In this document: positions 47,597-58,265 of the stretch, piece by piece
How the letters are laid out: each line of letters begins with the position of its first letter
How positions within the stretch are numbered: position 1 is the first letter of the stretch
DNA from: Lentimicrobiaceae bacterium
Lineage (GTDB): Bacteria; Bacteroidota; Bacteroidia; Bacteroidales; F082
Length of the DNA stretch: 64,000 nucleotides
Assembly (NCBI GenBank): GCA_015061315.1
Contig: SUWV01000007.1
Span: 30,244-94,243 of the forward strand
Direction: 5' to 3'
The notes under the pieces: generated by a model
Told to the model about the DNA's origin: nothing
Databases searched by the model: none
The model's input: only the letters and a program-made list of their open reading frames with translations
Program-made: the position numbers and the translations under genes

Positions 47597-48430
47597 TTAA
47601 ATATCAAATTCTGAGTCAAACTGGAAGTTTTTCTTGAAACGTTCTAAGAGCTCGCGGAAAATCATCTTTCCTTGTTCTGTCGTCATCTTGCTCCAACGTT
47701 CAAGTATCATCAGTTTGAGCATAAAGGCAATCACATTGTCGAAGGTGAAATATTTATGTTCTGTCATCTCGTCGAGGAAATCCCAATAGAGCATATCTAT
47801 TTTATATTCACGTTCGGCTGTGTTGTCTTTTTCAAAAAGTGCCAATACCTTATCTATATAAGGGTAATCGTCAGACAACTCGAAGTCTTTGGCTCGTGAT
47901 GTCTTCAGTTGGTTGGCGAAATAAGAATCGCCTATTATTTCTTTCTCTATGTCTAAATGGTATTTACGACAGTTGAGTGCGGTGATAAGGTTTCTGATGT
48001 TCAATGAGAACTCGGCATATTTTCTTACCAACTTCTCTTTTTGCGCAAGCATGAAGTTCCAATATCTCTCGCTCAGCTCCACTTCAGGGAGACGATTCGT
48101 CGTGGCTCTGTCTTCTTTCTGTAAGTCTAAAAGATATTCTTTCAGGTAAGAAGGGACGAAGATAGGATCCTGAATCTCGTCTTCCAACTGTGATGCTGTG
48201 AACACTGTCTGAAGCTCAAGGTCTGGCTCCTGTTTCTGTAAGAGACGAAGCACCTGCGCGTTATCGTTAGGGTAGAAGAAAAGATTAATAATGTCTGTTT
48301 CTTTCTTTGTCAGATAATCGCTGAGATAAGTACGCAGTTCATGAACCGAAAGACTGAGTTTCTTGTCGTCGCGACTTATCTCCGGTAGTCCTGCTATCAG
48401 GCAATAATAATTTCCTCCTGCGATGTCCAT
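47597..48430 (-). CDS. DUF2764 family protein of the V-ATPase operon
   Basis: A 277-residue, largely helical, soluble protein. It matches DUF2764, a family found almost only in Bacteroidota-type V-ATPase operons between the E and A subunits (start GGNYYCLIAGLPEI). Canonical subunit C is missing from this operon. The position suggests DUF2764 replaces subunit C (the link between stalk and ring). That is an inference; I know of no structure proving it. It lies 73 bp after subunit E, behind a terminator-like hairpin. Confidence 0.8.
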   Translation of the reverse strand: MDIAGGNYYCLIAGLPEISRDDKKLSLSVHELRTYLSDYLTKKETDIINLFFYPNDNAQVLRLLQKQEPDLELQTVFTASQLEDEIQDPIFVPSYLKEYLLDLQKEDRATTNRLPEVELSERYWNFMLAQKEKLVRKYAEFSLNIRNLITALNCRKYHLDIEKEIIGDSYFANQLKTSRAKDFELSDDYPYIDKVLALFEKDNTAEREYKIDMLYWDFLDEMTEHKYFTFDNVIAFMLKLMILERWSKMTTEQGKMIFRELLERFKKNFQFDSEFDI

Positions 48431-48467
48431 AGTCTAAGTTTGATAATGTTAAATGAAATCATCAAAA

Positions 48468-48498
48468 AAAGATATACCCGAATGCCGGATATATCTTT
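48468..48498 (-). terminator. Terminator-like hairpin inside the V-ATPase operon
   Basis: On the minus strand, AAAGATATAT-CCG can pair with CGG-GTATATCTTT around a short loop, followed by seven T residues. In form it is an intrinsic terminator, but it sits between subunit E and DUF2764, with no obvious promoter after it. It may be a partial terminator or attenuator separating gyrB-ntpE from the rest. Confidence 0.65.
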
Positions 48499-48503
48499 AT
48501 TAA

Positions 48504-49115
48504 TTATGAGAATAACAACTTCTTAGAGTAATCTTTTAGATAAGCATAGAAAAATTCCTCGAACACTTTGTCGGAGAATGTGAGCTTATAGCTACCGTCT
48601 TTAGGTTGTATCACGAAGCCTTCTTTTTGGTTAGGGCTCGTTACGAGAGTGAGATTGTTTAATAAGTCCTTATGTTTGGCGAGGAGATATTTTTCAAACT
48701 CTTCTTTTTCTTTTGCATTCATCATCACGTTAAGATCGGCATTACCTTCAGCGTTCCATTTCTCTATAATCTTCGACATCAACTCGCGCATGAAGTCTTC
48801 GTCTTTGAAAGCTGCTGATGTCATATCAACGGCAATCTTATTAGAGATGAGATTAGTAAGTTGTTGTTTAAGAGCTGAGATGGCTTGTTTTACGCTCATG
48901 CTTATTTCTGCTTCTGTCTTTTGTCGCAGGTTTGCCGAGTCGTTGTTAGCTTGATTTAATATAGCTTCAGCTTTGTTTTCAGCCTCTTTGATGATGTTTT
49001 CGGCATCTTTTTGTGCTCTCTCTAAAATTTCTTTAGCGTCGTTTTGAGCTTTCTCGATACCTTCTTCGTAGATCTTCTTTGTTAAGATGTCTAATTTGTT
49101 GTCGTTGTTATCCAT
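48504..49115 (-). CDS. ntpE: V-type ATPase subunit E (peripheral stalk)
   Basis: A 203-residue protein. The long N-terminal helix (about residues 5-95) is rich in Ala, Lys and Glu, as in the stalk coiled coil. A compact C-terminal domain follows. It should form the peripheral stalk holding the A3B3 head against the membrane subunit I. ATG at 49115 (MDNNDNKLDILTKK) is chosen over an upstream in-frame start at 49172 because the extension would overlap gyrB. The subunit G/H partner that normally pairs with E is not recognised here. It starts 19 bp after the gyrB stop. Confidence 0.85.
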   Translation of the reverse strand: MDNNDNKLDILTKKIYEEGIEKAQNDAKEILERAQKDAENIIKEAENKAEAILNQANNDSANLRQKTEAEISMSVKQAISALKQQLTNLISNKIAVDMTSAAFKDEDFMRELMSKIIEKWNAEGNADLNVMMNAKEKEEFEKYLLAKHKDLLNNLTLVTSPNQKEGFVIQPKDGSYKLTFSDKVFEEFFYAYLKDYSKKLLFS

Positions 49116-49134
49116 AACGGTTGTTTTTATTATG

Positions 49135-51177
<2,043 letters not shown>

Positions 51178-51239
51178 TTACAATTTCAGTAACAAAAAAT
51201 TGAAGAAAAAATGAGTTTTATTGAACTTCTTTTTATGAA

Positions 51240-51347
51240 GACGCCTTAATGAAAATATATCAATTTAGACGCATCAATGTTTGTTATTTTTTAAGGTATC
51301 ATTGATACGTCTCTACTCGGTGACTCGGTGACTTGGTGACTTAGTTA
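51240..51347. repeat. Inverted repeat with ACGTCTCTAC end plus octamer array
   Basis: AGACGCATCAATG (51267-51279) and CATTGATACGTCT (51300-51312) are inverted copies with one mismatch. The right arm runs into ACGTCTCTAC (about 51307-51316), and this into four octamers (CTCGGTGA, CTCGGTGA, CTTGGTGA, CTTAGTTA; 51316-51347) ending two bases before the stop codon of the barrel gene. The same join of ACGTCTCTAC to octamers occurs at 57602 and 60650. Confidence 0.75.
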
Positions 51348-51348
51348 C

Positions 51349-52962
51349 TCAAAACCTGTACTTAAACCCTAAGAACATCTGGAATCCATAACTTGGGTAG
51401 CCGTAATATATTTGATATTTGTTATGAATCAGATTTTTAACCTCTGCATAAAACGACAAGTCGTCTCTGAAGTTGTAGTTGCAACCTAATTGTATGTCGC
51501 AGATTGGCTTCAATTTTTCAATATTACCGTCGAATGATTGGGCGTAGCGTACTCCTTCAAAGTATGTCGCGATGTTGAAATCCCATTTGTCGTTATATTT
51601 GTAAAATCCTTTTAACATAAATTCAACTTTGGGCTTATACCAGTTATGTGTGAAATAATACAACTCTCTGCTGTAATTATTATATGCAAAGTTTGCTGTT
51701 GCATTAATTTTGTCGTTGAGCCTGAAATTGATATCTGCTAAAATATTGAAGACGATGCAATAACTTAGTTCTATGTCAAAAGTTCCCGGATTTTCAAATG
51801 AAGGAACATAGAAAATCATATTGTCGATATTTCTGTAACGGATGCCGATATTGGCACTTACGGTATTCATGATATTAAATCTCAATCCTCCTTGAAAATC
51901 GAATTTCGTCTTTTCGTAATCGAATTCAGCTATCTTTGTCAAGTCGGAGATGATGAAAGGGTTTTCTGACAATATCTCTTTTAATGAATTTATCTTCGTT
52001 TTTCCTCCCAATCCTGCGTAAAACTCGAAGTTCCTCTCGAAGAGATAGAGGCTTCCTTTGATGTCGGGATATATGCCTCCTACGCTAGTGGAGTTAGTCT
52101 TAGCGTCAACGCGGAATCCCAAGTGAAGGTTGTAAAACTCACCGTCGAAGGCGAGATGTGGGTTGGCAGCGATTATGAATAAAGTCTGCTCTATGTTGTC
52201 GAGTTCGGCATTAAGGTCAAGGCTCAATGTCTGCATGTTGTCCTTGCTTCTGAACCATGAGTTGGTGTGTTCCAAATGAGCATTGAATTTCAAGAGGTTT
52301 TCTTGCATTCCGCCTTGTATGCCCGAATAGCTGTAGTCTAATGCAAACTCGTCGTAAAGCGACATATAACTCGATTTGTTATTGTTAGCATTCACGCCTG
52401 CATTCAACGAATGTATCTTCCTTGCTTGGTCATTAAAATCATTGTTTAAGAAATACATGTCATAGTGATAATTGACATACGAATGCAGTTGTAATTGCGA
52501 GAAGCGGTTCGTCATCGACAGGCGAAATTCGTTGTTCATATATTTCGCGTTCTCGTAGTCTTTCATGCCGAGCCATGTGGAGTTATGTGTGACGCCTATG
52601 CCTAAACTCATTCTTTTTGTTGGATTTGAATAATGACGGAAGAGGAAGTCGGGCGAGATACGTGTTCCTAATCCTGCTTTCAAAAAATTGTTCGTCGTGA
52701 CATAGTCATTTTTTTGTGTGTAAGTCAGCGGACTCACAGGCTCCAAATCAATATTATAGTTATAGATGTAATCTTCTGTGTTAATCTCGTAATTTGGTAT
52801 GTTGAAGTCATTTTCCGTGATGTCGGGCGTTTTCGTAATGCGCTCGGATTTCTGTATCTGTGGAGCGTAGGTGCCTTCTACCGTGACTTGTTCATTATGC
52901 GACTGAGCATTAGCCGATATGCCTATCAAAAATAATAATATAATTATTAAACTATTTCTCAT
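51349..52962 (-). CDS. Outer-membrane beta-barrel protein (TonB-receptor-like barrel without clear plug)
   Basis: A 537-residue protein with a signal peptide (ending ISANAQ), a short region of about 90 residues with VTVEGTYAPQI (a strand resembling a TonB-dependent receptor start) and then about 20 alternating barrel strands. It ends in FLGFKYRF, with the terminal aromatic residue expected for BamA insertion. It is shorter than true TonB-dependent receptors, and no full plug domain is seen. It lies 37 bp downstream of a large TPR protein on the same strand. Such pairs are common in Bacteroidota, but the substrate is unknown. Confidence 0.72.
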   Translation of the reverse strand: MRNSLIIILLFLIGISANAQSHNEQVTVEGTYAPQIQKSERITKTPDITENDFNIPNYEINTEDYIYNYNIDLEPVSPLTYTQKNDYVTTNNFLKAGLGTRISPDFLFRHYSNPTKRMSLGIGVTHNSTWLGMKDYENAKYMNNEFRLSMTNRFSQLQLHSYVNYHYDMYFLNNDFNDQARKIHSLNAGVNANNNKSSYMSLYDEFALDYSYSGIQGGMQENLLKFNAHLEHTNSWFRSKDNMQTLSLDLNAELDNIEQTLFIIAANPHLAFDGEFYNLHLGFRVDAKTNSTSVGGIYPDIKGSLYLFERNFEFYAGLGGKTKINSLKEILSENPFIISDLTKIAEFDYEKTKFDFQGGLRFNIMNTVSANIGIRYRNIDNMIFYVPSFENPGTFDIELSYCIVFNILADINFRLNDKINATANFAYNNYSRELYYFTHNWYKPKVEFMLKGFYKYNDKWDFNIATYFEGVRYAQSFDGNIEKLKPICDIQLGCNYNFRDDLSFYAEVKNLIHNKYQIYYGYPSYGFQMFLGFKYRF

Positions 52963-52963
52963 C

Positions 52964-53012
52964 GTTAATCGTAAATTGTCAATTGTTAATTGTAAACTGT
53001 TAATTGTTAATT
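52964..53012. repeat. Heptamer array across the TPR gene stop codon
   Basis: Seven 7-bp units: GTTAATC, GTAAATT, GTCAATT, GTTAATT, GTAAACT, GTTAATT, GTTAATT. The stop codon (53000-53002) and last codons (VINN) of the TPR gene lie inside it, and it starts two bases from the next gene's ATG. Confidence 0.8.
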
Positions 53013-56000
53013 ACCTCAAGTTTCTCTTGTGCCATGCTTACGATTTCTTCGTAGTTGGCGTCGTCCTCAGGATAATTCTCGATGACGCTTTTTAATGTTT
53101 CTTTTGCTTGGAAGATATTGTCTTTTGCTACATAGACATCGCTGAGCACGATAAATGAGCGAGCTGTCCATTCTACATAGTTGCTGAATTTGTCGGAGAC
53201 GAAGAAGACTTTTTCTTCGGCATCGTCATATTGCTGCATATTGTAGAGGCAAATCGTTGAGAGATAAGCGCATTCGGCTCCGGTCTCGTTGTTGTCAATG
53301 TCGGAGCATATCTCCAAATATTTGAGAGCTTCAGGATAATCTTCCTTGTCGAAGAATGATTTTCCTGTGATATAATTGGCTTGTTTCTTTTTGTTTATGT
53401 CGATGTCTTGCATAGCGATAAGTCTGTTGGCTTTTTCTATGGCTTTGTCATATTGCTTGTCGAAATAATAGCTTTTCATGCAGCCTTCAATAGCTTCTGT
53501 CATGACATCTTGTATCTCTGTGATATTTAATAATCTCTCGTAATGTTCTGCTGAGGCTGCGTAATTGGATTCATCGTAATCCATGCGAGCGGCGAGCAGA
53601 AGCGCGTTGTCGGTGTAGTCGTTGTCGGGACATTTTATGATATATTCTATATGAGTCCTGATGCTGTCGGTTTCATTAGTCATCTCCTTTGATTTCATGG
53701 CGTAATAATGAACGTCGAGGAGGTAGGCTCCCTTAGGATGTTTCTCGATATATTGCTCGGCACCTTTTATGGTTTCCTTGTATTTCTTGTCAAGATAGAA
53801 GTCTTCTACGTTCTTAAACGTCAATGAGTCTTGCTTGTCGATACTTATCTCTCCTAAGTTGTTTTCCGCAATATAATCGAAATATTTTTGTATCTCATTA
53901 TTTTCACGATAGATATTGCTGATGATGTTAAGAGCCTCTCTCGATTCTTCGGTATTTGGATATTGAGCGACTACAGCTTTTAGGTTCTCTAACGCCTTGT
54001 CGTTCTCGTTATTATTGTAGTAAATCATGCCTATCTTCATCAGCGATTTGCGTGCAAAAGGAGAACGAGGTCTTTCTTTGCTTATCTTATCGAACGATGT
54101 GATGGCAGCGTTCTTGTTACCGTTGTTGAGATATGTCATGCCTGTTTCATAAATAGCTCTGTCGTAGAACGACGACTTCTGATGTCGTGTGGCAATGATG
54201 TTGAGTCTCTCGATTTTTTCGTTTGCCTTGCCCAATGCACCGTATCCCATGGCTTGTTGGAAGTAGGCGTAGTCGGCGTTGTCGTCGCTGAGCTTCAAAG
54301 CGTTGTTATATGATGTTATGGCGTTGTTGTATTGACGTTGAATGAAATAGCAGTCGCCTATGCGTATCCAGGCGTCGGCTTGTCTTTCTTTGTCAGATAG
54401 CTTGTCGTTGTTGATGAACTCTTTGAATTTCACTGAGGCATTCTGGAAGTCGTTGTTGTTAAGATAAATATAAGCTAAGTTGTAATATGCGAGAGCGTAG
54501 AAGTCTGATTTGTCGGCTCCATCAGTCTTGATGAATTGATGGTAGGTTTTGACGGCTTTCTCTTTATTGTTTTGTTGAAGATATGAGTCGGCTAACCAGA
54601 ATATCGCTTCTTTCTGACTCATTGCTTCAATGTCGTTGTTGCTTGCCGATTTCTCTAAAAACTTAGCGGCTTCCTCGTAATTGGATTCGTTGTAATATTG
54701 TATGCCTACGTTATACATCAGCTGCGACTGTATCTTCTTCAAATCGGGACTTAGATTGTCGTATTCGTCTATTGTCTTCAGTGCGAGGCTGTAGTTTTCT
54801 GAATTAAGAAGAAGGTGTATCGCGATGTCTTGAAGGTCGCTGAGCTGACTCGACTGCGGATTGTTTTTTATGTAGTCGTTGAGAATGTTGATGCTTTCGC
54901 CGAAAGGGTCTATGCCTGGAATGAAGCTGAGTACCGCATAGTTATAGAGAGCGTTTTCTTTTAAGGTGTCGTTGTAATTCATCTTATAAGCCTTCAAGAA
55001 AGTGTTGCGTGCAAACTTGTCTTGATCGGTGTTGGTGTAACATTGTGCCATATAGTAAGATGCGTATTGAGCCAACTCGTCGTTTTTATCAGCTACCTTG
55101 GTGAAATGTTCGATGGCACCTTGGTAGTCTTCGTTTTTCATCTTACAGAAACCTATTTTAAATTCTACTTCTCTCGGCAGCTTACGACGGCTGTTCTGCG
55201 TCGCTATGTTGTAATATTCAAGGCTTTTCTTATAGTCGCCTTGTTGATGCCACGACTCTGCTAACATGAGAGCGATGTCGGCTTTACGGCTTTTCTGAGC
55301 CTTGGTTAAGATATTGTCACCTTTGTCGACGACCTCGTTGTGATTGCCTTTCTCAAAATTTATTTGAAGTATGTAAATGTCGGCGATGTCGGCATATTTC
55401 TCATTTTGTTTCAAACTTTTAAAAAGCTCTAATGCTTTGTCGCTTTCTTCGTTGATGTATGAGATGTGAGCGTAATAATAAGTGGCGTCGTCTTTATATT
55501 TATTTGTTGTCTTGCTCAGACTTTCAAAGATAGGAGTGGCTTTATAGATATTTTGTGTTTGATAATGACAGTAAGCTGTTTTGAAGTCGCATTCGTCTTG
55601 TTCTTCCTTGTTGAGTTTGTCGGAATTTATGTCGGAGTAAATCTTTATGGCGTCGCGATATTTTCTGTTTTTAAACAAGTGGTTTGCGTAAATGAACTTG
55701 GCATGATTTGTCATTATGCTTGTCGGGTTCTCCTTGATGAAGCTCGTCATTTTGTTTTCTCCGTCACCTTCTCCTAAGAGTAGGGAAGATGTTGCTTCGT
55801 AATATTTGGCCATAACGACATTGTCGCTGTTTTTGTCATTGGCCGCTGCTATGTATTGTTCGAAACATTCCAATGCAGAGGCGTAATGTTGGTTTTCAAA
55901 CAGGAGCACGCCTTCCTCGTAAAGTCTCTCCGGATTGTATTGATTAATTTCTTTCTGTGCTGATGCGCAGAATGTTGTCAGTATTAATACTGATAATATG

Positions 56001-56026
56001 ATGAAATTTTTTAACGTAGATTTCAT
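53000..56026 (-). CDS. Large periplasmic tetratricopeptide-repeat protein
   Basis: A 1008-residue protein with a signal peptide (to about residue 24). TPR units fill nearly the whole chain, many recognisable by patterns such as LYNYAV/AYYNLAYIYLNNNDFQNA and YNNAI. It is probably a periplasmic scaffold for protein contacts, similar to YbgF/PelB-like repeat proteins of the phylum. It is co-directional with the barrel protein downstream and preceded by a TAACTTTG box at 56065-56072. Its last residues are coded by repeat DNA. Confidence 0.82.
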   Translation of the reverse strand: MKSTLKNFIILSVLILTTFCASAQKEINQYNPERLYEEGVLLFENQHYASALECFEQYIAAANDKNSDNVVMAKYYEATSSLLLGEGDGENKMTSFIKENPTSIMTNHAKFIYANHLFKNRKYRDAIKIYSDINSDKLNKEEQDECDFKTAYCHYQTQNIYKATPIFESLSKTTNKYKDDATYYYAHISYINEESDKALELFKSLKQNEKYADIADIYILQINFEKGNHNEVVDKGDNILTKAQKSRKADIALMLAESWHQQGDYKKSLEYYNIATQNSRRKLPREVEFKIGFCKMKNEDYQGAIEHFTKVADKNDELAQYASYYMAQCYTNTDQDKFARNTFLKAYKMNYNDTLKENALYNYAVLSFIPGIDPFGESINILNDYIKNNPQSSQLSDLQDIAIHLLLNSENYSLALKTIDEYDNLSPDLKKIQSQLMYNVGIQYYNESNYEEAAKFLEKSASNNDIEAMSQKEAIFWLADSYLQQNNKEKAVKTYHQFIKTDGADKSDFYALAYYNLAYIYLNNNDFQNASVKFKEFINNDKLSDKERQADAWIRIGDCYFIQRQYNNAITSYNNALKLSDDNADYAYFQQAMGYGALGKANEKIERLNIIATRHQKSSFYDRAIYETGMTYLNNGNKNAAITSFDKISKERPRSPFARKSLMKIGMIYYNNNENDKALENLKAVVAQYPNTEESREALNIISNIYRENNEIQKYFDYIAENNLGEISIDKQDSLTFKNVEDFYLDKKYKETIKGAEQYIEKHPKGAYLLDVHYYAMKSKEMTNETDSIRTHIEYIIKCPDNDYTDNALLLAARMDYDESNYAASAEHYERLLNITEIQDVMTEAIEGCMKSYYFDKQYDKAIEKANRLIAMQDIDINKKKQANYITGKSFFDKEDYPEALKYLEICSDIDNNETGAECAYLSTICLYNMQQYDDAEEKVFFVSDKFSNYVEWTARSFIVLSDVYVAKDNIFQAKETLKSVIENYPEDDANYEEIVSMAQEKLEVINN

Positions 56027-56064
56027 ATTGTTTAATGAGAAAAAAATATTTGTAAAATTAACGA

Positions 56065-56072
56065 CAAAGTTA
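56065..56072 (-). promoter_or_regulatory. -7 box (TAACTTTG) for the TPR gene
   Basis: TAACTTTG on the minus strand, 38 bp before the ATG at 56026, matches TAnnTTTG. Confidence 0.5.
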
Positions 56073-56090
56073 AGAAAAAATTATGTAAAA

Positions 56091-56117
56091 AAGAGCCCTT
56101 GAAGGACTCTTTTTTTA
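56091..56117. terminator. Terminator of rnpB
   Basis: AAGAGCCC (56091-56098) pairs with GGACTCTT (56104-56111) with one mismatch and a short loop, with A-rich and T-rich flanks. It lies just past the 3' end of the minus-strand RNase P RNA. Confidence 0.75.
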
Positions 56118-56119
56118 GA

Positions 56120-56466
56120 TAAAAAGCATAAGCGGGATTCTGTTCCTTGTTGCCAAGGTGATTGTCATTTCTCTAGGACCGACGTCGCCGTCAGTCTCAA
56201 GCAACCTACCCTCCCGACTCGGACGAGCAGCCCTCAAGCGTCGGTGTATTTGGTCTTGCAGCCCATAAGGTTTACCCCGAAACTATGTTGCCATAACTTC
56301 GCGTGAGCTCTTACCTCACGTTTTCACCCTTACTCCTAAGAGCGGTAATTTTCTGTGGCACTTGCTGTTATCTTTTTAGATACCTTCCTGTTAAGAAGTA
56401 TGGTGCTCTGTGCTGTCCCGACTTTCCTCACGCAGAATTTCTCCTGCCTGCGACAATCGCTTTTCG
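56120..56466 (-). ncRNA. rnpB: RNase P RNA, bacterial type A
   Basis: The catalytic RNA of RNase P, which cuts the 5' leader from pre-tRNA. On the minus strand the invariant GAGGAAAGTCGGG (P4 5' half) is at 56417-56429. ACAGAATCCCGCTTAT, near the 3' end, is at 56128-56143. The intervening GGTAAACC and GGGAGGGTAGGTTGC-type segments are also present. AAAAGC near the 5' end can pair with GCTTTT near the 3' end as P1. A -7 box at 56472-56479 sets the 5' end near 56466, and a terminator lies just past the 3' end. Both ends are approximate. Confidence 0.95.
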
Positions 56467-56471
56467 AGCTG

Positions 56472-56479
56472 CAAAGATA
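56472..56479 (-). promoter_or_regulatory. -7 box (TATCTTTG) for rnpB
   Basis: TATCTTTG on the minus strand, placed about 7 bases before the predicted RNA 5' end. Confidence 0.65.
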
Positions 56480-56571
56480 AGAAAAAAGACTAATGACAAA
56501 AGTCAAAAGTCTAAAGATTTTTTTAATTCATAATGCATAATGCATAATTGTTTTCTCAGATTTTCAAATTC

Positions 56572-57471
56572 TTAGATTTTCAGATTCATAATCCTCTCTT
56601 TTCCTCTGAAATCTTTATGTATTTTAACGTTGGAAAATCCACATTCTTTGCATAGTTCGGTCATCTCTTTTCCGAGATATTCGTTGATCTCAAACCATAT
56701 TTCTCCGTCTTCTTTTAAATGACTCTTAGCAAATTCTAATATCTTTCTGTAAAAAATCAAAGGATCTTCGTTGCTGACAAACAATGCCTTATCTGGTTCC
56801 CACTTCAAGACGTTGTCGCGCATTTCTGCTTTTTCTAATTCTCTTACGTAAGGCGGATTGCTTACGATTATGTCGAATTTATTTTCGATGTAGTTATTTA
56901 AACTTAAAATGTCATCCTGAATGAAAGTGATATTTACTTTATTATTTATGGAGTTTTCTCGCGCAACTTTTAAGGCATCTTCTGAAATGTCTAAAGCATA
57001 GACCTGAGCCTCAGGAAACAACTTCGCTAAACTTATCGCAATGCAACCGCTTCCAGTCCCAATATCTAAAATTGAAAGTCTAGACTCTGCATTTCTGCTA
57101 CTATAAAACTCGTTGTCTTGTTGACCTGTTGTCTTGTTGACTATTTTATAAACCATCTCCGAGGTCTCAGGTCGCGGAATCAGAACACTTTCGTTGACTT
57201 TAAATTTTAATTCGCAAAATTCCGTCTCTCCTATTATATATTGTATAGGCTTATTTTTTAGCAAATCCTTCACTGCGAAATGAATCTTCAGCATCTCCGA
57301 TTCGCTGAGACGTATGTCAGGCTCCAAAGCCATTTTAACTCTGTCAATATTGAAGTAATGTTCAAATAAGATAAGAATCATTGCGTTAGCTTCGTCCTTA
57401 TCGTAAATAGAGCAAAGCTGGTCACAATAATACTTCCGTATGTCTTTAACTAAATTAGATGCAACTTTCAT
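56572..57471 (-). CDS. prmC: PrmC, release-factor glutamine methyltransferase
   Basis: A 299-residue SAM-dependent methyltransferase. The N-terminal helical domain leads to the SAM motif ILDIGTGSGCIAI near residue 135 and the NPPY motif at 205-208, which holds the target amide. It methylates the GGQ glutamine of RF1/RF2. Residues about 110-120 (IVNKTTGQQDN) are coded by an octamer repeat array and appear as an extension of the interdomain linker. A TATTTTTG box ends only 5 bp before the ATG, so the mRNA may be leaderless or nearly so. The last codons run into AT-rich repeats. Confidence 0.92.
   Translation of the reverse strand: MKVASNLVKDIRKYYCDQLCSIYDKDEANAMILILFEHYFNIDRVKMALEPDIRLSESEMLKIHFAVKDLLKNKPIQYIIGETEFCELKFKVNESVLIPRPETSEMVYKIVNKTTGQQDNEFYSSRNAESRLSILDIGTGSGCIAISLAKLFPEAQVYALDISEDALKVARENSINNKVNITFIQDDILSLNNYIENKFDIIVSNPPYVRELEKAEMRDNVLKWEPDKALFVSNEDPLIFYRKILEFAKSHLKEDGEIWFEINEYLGKEMTELCKECGFSNVKIHKDFRGKERIMNLKI
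57112..57143. repeat. Octamer array inside prmC
   Basis: Four 8-bp units: GTTGTCTT, GTTGACCT, GTTGTCTT, GTTGACTA. They code for part of the linker of PrmC on the minus strand and belong to the same family as the arrays at 43631, 57612, 60626 and 63874. Confidence 0.78.
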
Positions 57472-57475
57472 ACTG

Positions 57476-57483
57476 CAAAAATA
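57476..57483 (-). promoter_or_regulatory. -7 box (TATTTTTG) for prmC, almost touching the ATG
   Basis: TATTTTTG on the minus strand ends 5 bp before the ATG at 57471, so the start site should fall at or within a few bases of the start codon. Confidence 0.5.
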
Positions 57484-57505
57484 CAGATTGTTATCGAAAA
57501 AATAT

Positions 57506-57513
57506 TAACTTTG
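57506..57513 (+). promoter_or_regulatory. -7 box (TAACTTTG) reading toward yigZ
   Basis: TAACTTTG matches TAnnTTTG, 22 bp from the divergent prmC box. It would give a leader of about 130 bases that includes the repeat element and octamer array at 57544-57643. Confidence 0.4.
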
Positions 57514-57543
57514 CGCTAAATTCTTTTGAAAGGTAAGAAACTT

Positions 57544-57611
57544 GTAGACACGTTGAGATGCACCAATTACGTCGTGTTTATTTTCATCGGTGTAATATGT
57601 TACGTCTCTAC
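57544..57611. repeat. 68-bp element with GTAGACACGT / ACGTCTCTAC inverted ends
   Basis: GTAGACACGT (57544-57553) and ACGTCTCTAC (57602-57611) are inverted copies with one mismatch. The inside has partial copies (AATTACGTCGTG, GTAATATGTTACGT). The right end joins directly to an octamer array, as at 51316. Confidence 0.65.
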
Positions 57612-57643
57612 TTGTAGACTTATTGACATGTAGTCTTGTTGAC
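57612..57643. repeat. Octamer array upstream of yigZ
   Basis: Four 8-bp units: TTGTAGAC, TTATTGAC, ATGTAGTC, TTGTTGAC, ending 7 bp before the yigZ ATG. Confidence 0.75.
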
Positions 57644-57650
57644 TTAAAAG

Positions 57651-58265
57651 ATGATGTTCGACGATACATATAAAATATTGACTTCCGAAGGTGACGGATT
57701 ATATAAGGAGAAAGGCAGTAAGTTTATTGCCAAGGCTTTTCCTGTATATAGTGAAGACGAGGTAAAAGTTCGCGTTGCGGAATTTAAGAAACAGTATTTC
57801 GATGCTCGACATCATTGTTATGCATTTATCATCAATCCCGACAAATCATGTTATCGCTCCTCTGATGATGGCGAGCCGTCTGGAACTGCGGGTAAACCGA
57901 TATTGAACCAAATTCTATCAAAAGACGTGACTAATGTCTGTGTTGTTGTTGTTCGTTATTTCGGCGGGATAAAATTAGGCGTGCCCGGACTTATCAACGC
58001 TTATAAGTCGGCGGCGAAAGAGGCTCTCGATAACGCGACTGTCGTTGAAAAGACCATAGATGAGGTCTATTCCGTTGTCTTTGATTATCCTCTTATGAAT
58101 GAGGTGATGCGAGTGTTGAAAGATGAAAATCTAGAACAACAAAATCCAAAGTTTGAACTTAATTGTTATCTCGAAATTTCGGTAAGAAAGAAAGACGCTG
58201 ATAGAGTGGTAGATAAGCTGAAGAGATTGTACGGCGTCAAAATAGATTATCTTAAAACTGTCTGA
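57651..58265 (+). CDS. yigZ: YigZ/IMPACT family protein
   Basis: A 204-residue protein of the UPF0029/IMPACT family. The N-terminal half has the conserved FDARHHCYAF and SDDGEPSGTAGKP, followed by VVVRYFGGIKLG. The C-terminal half is the DUF1949 ferredoxin-like domain. Bacterial members are small proteins of uncertain role, thought to bind RNA or ribosome-linked factors. It lies upstream of dnaA on the same strand with a 193-bp AT-rich gap. The second codon is also ATG. Confidence 0.9.
   Translation: MMFDDTYKILTSEGDGLYKEKGSKFIAKAFPVYSEDEVKVRVAEFKKQYFDARHHCYAFIINPDKSCYRSSDDGEPSGTAGKPILNQILSKDVTNVCVVVVRYFGGIKLGVPGLINAYKSAAKEALDNATVVEKTIDEVYSVVFDYPLMNEVMRVLKDENLEQQNPKFELNCYLEISVRKKDADRVVDKLKRLYGVKIDYLKTV

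Noticed and set aside
56303..56533. Open frame of 76 codons on the plus strand
   Set aside because: It lies across the minus-strand RNase P RNA, whose conserved bases fully explain the sequence.
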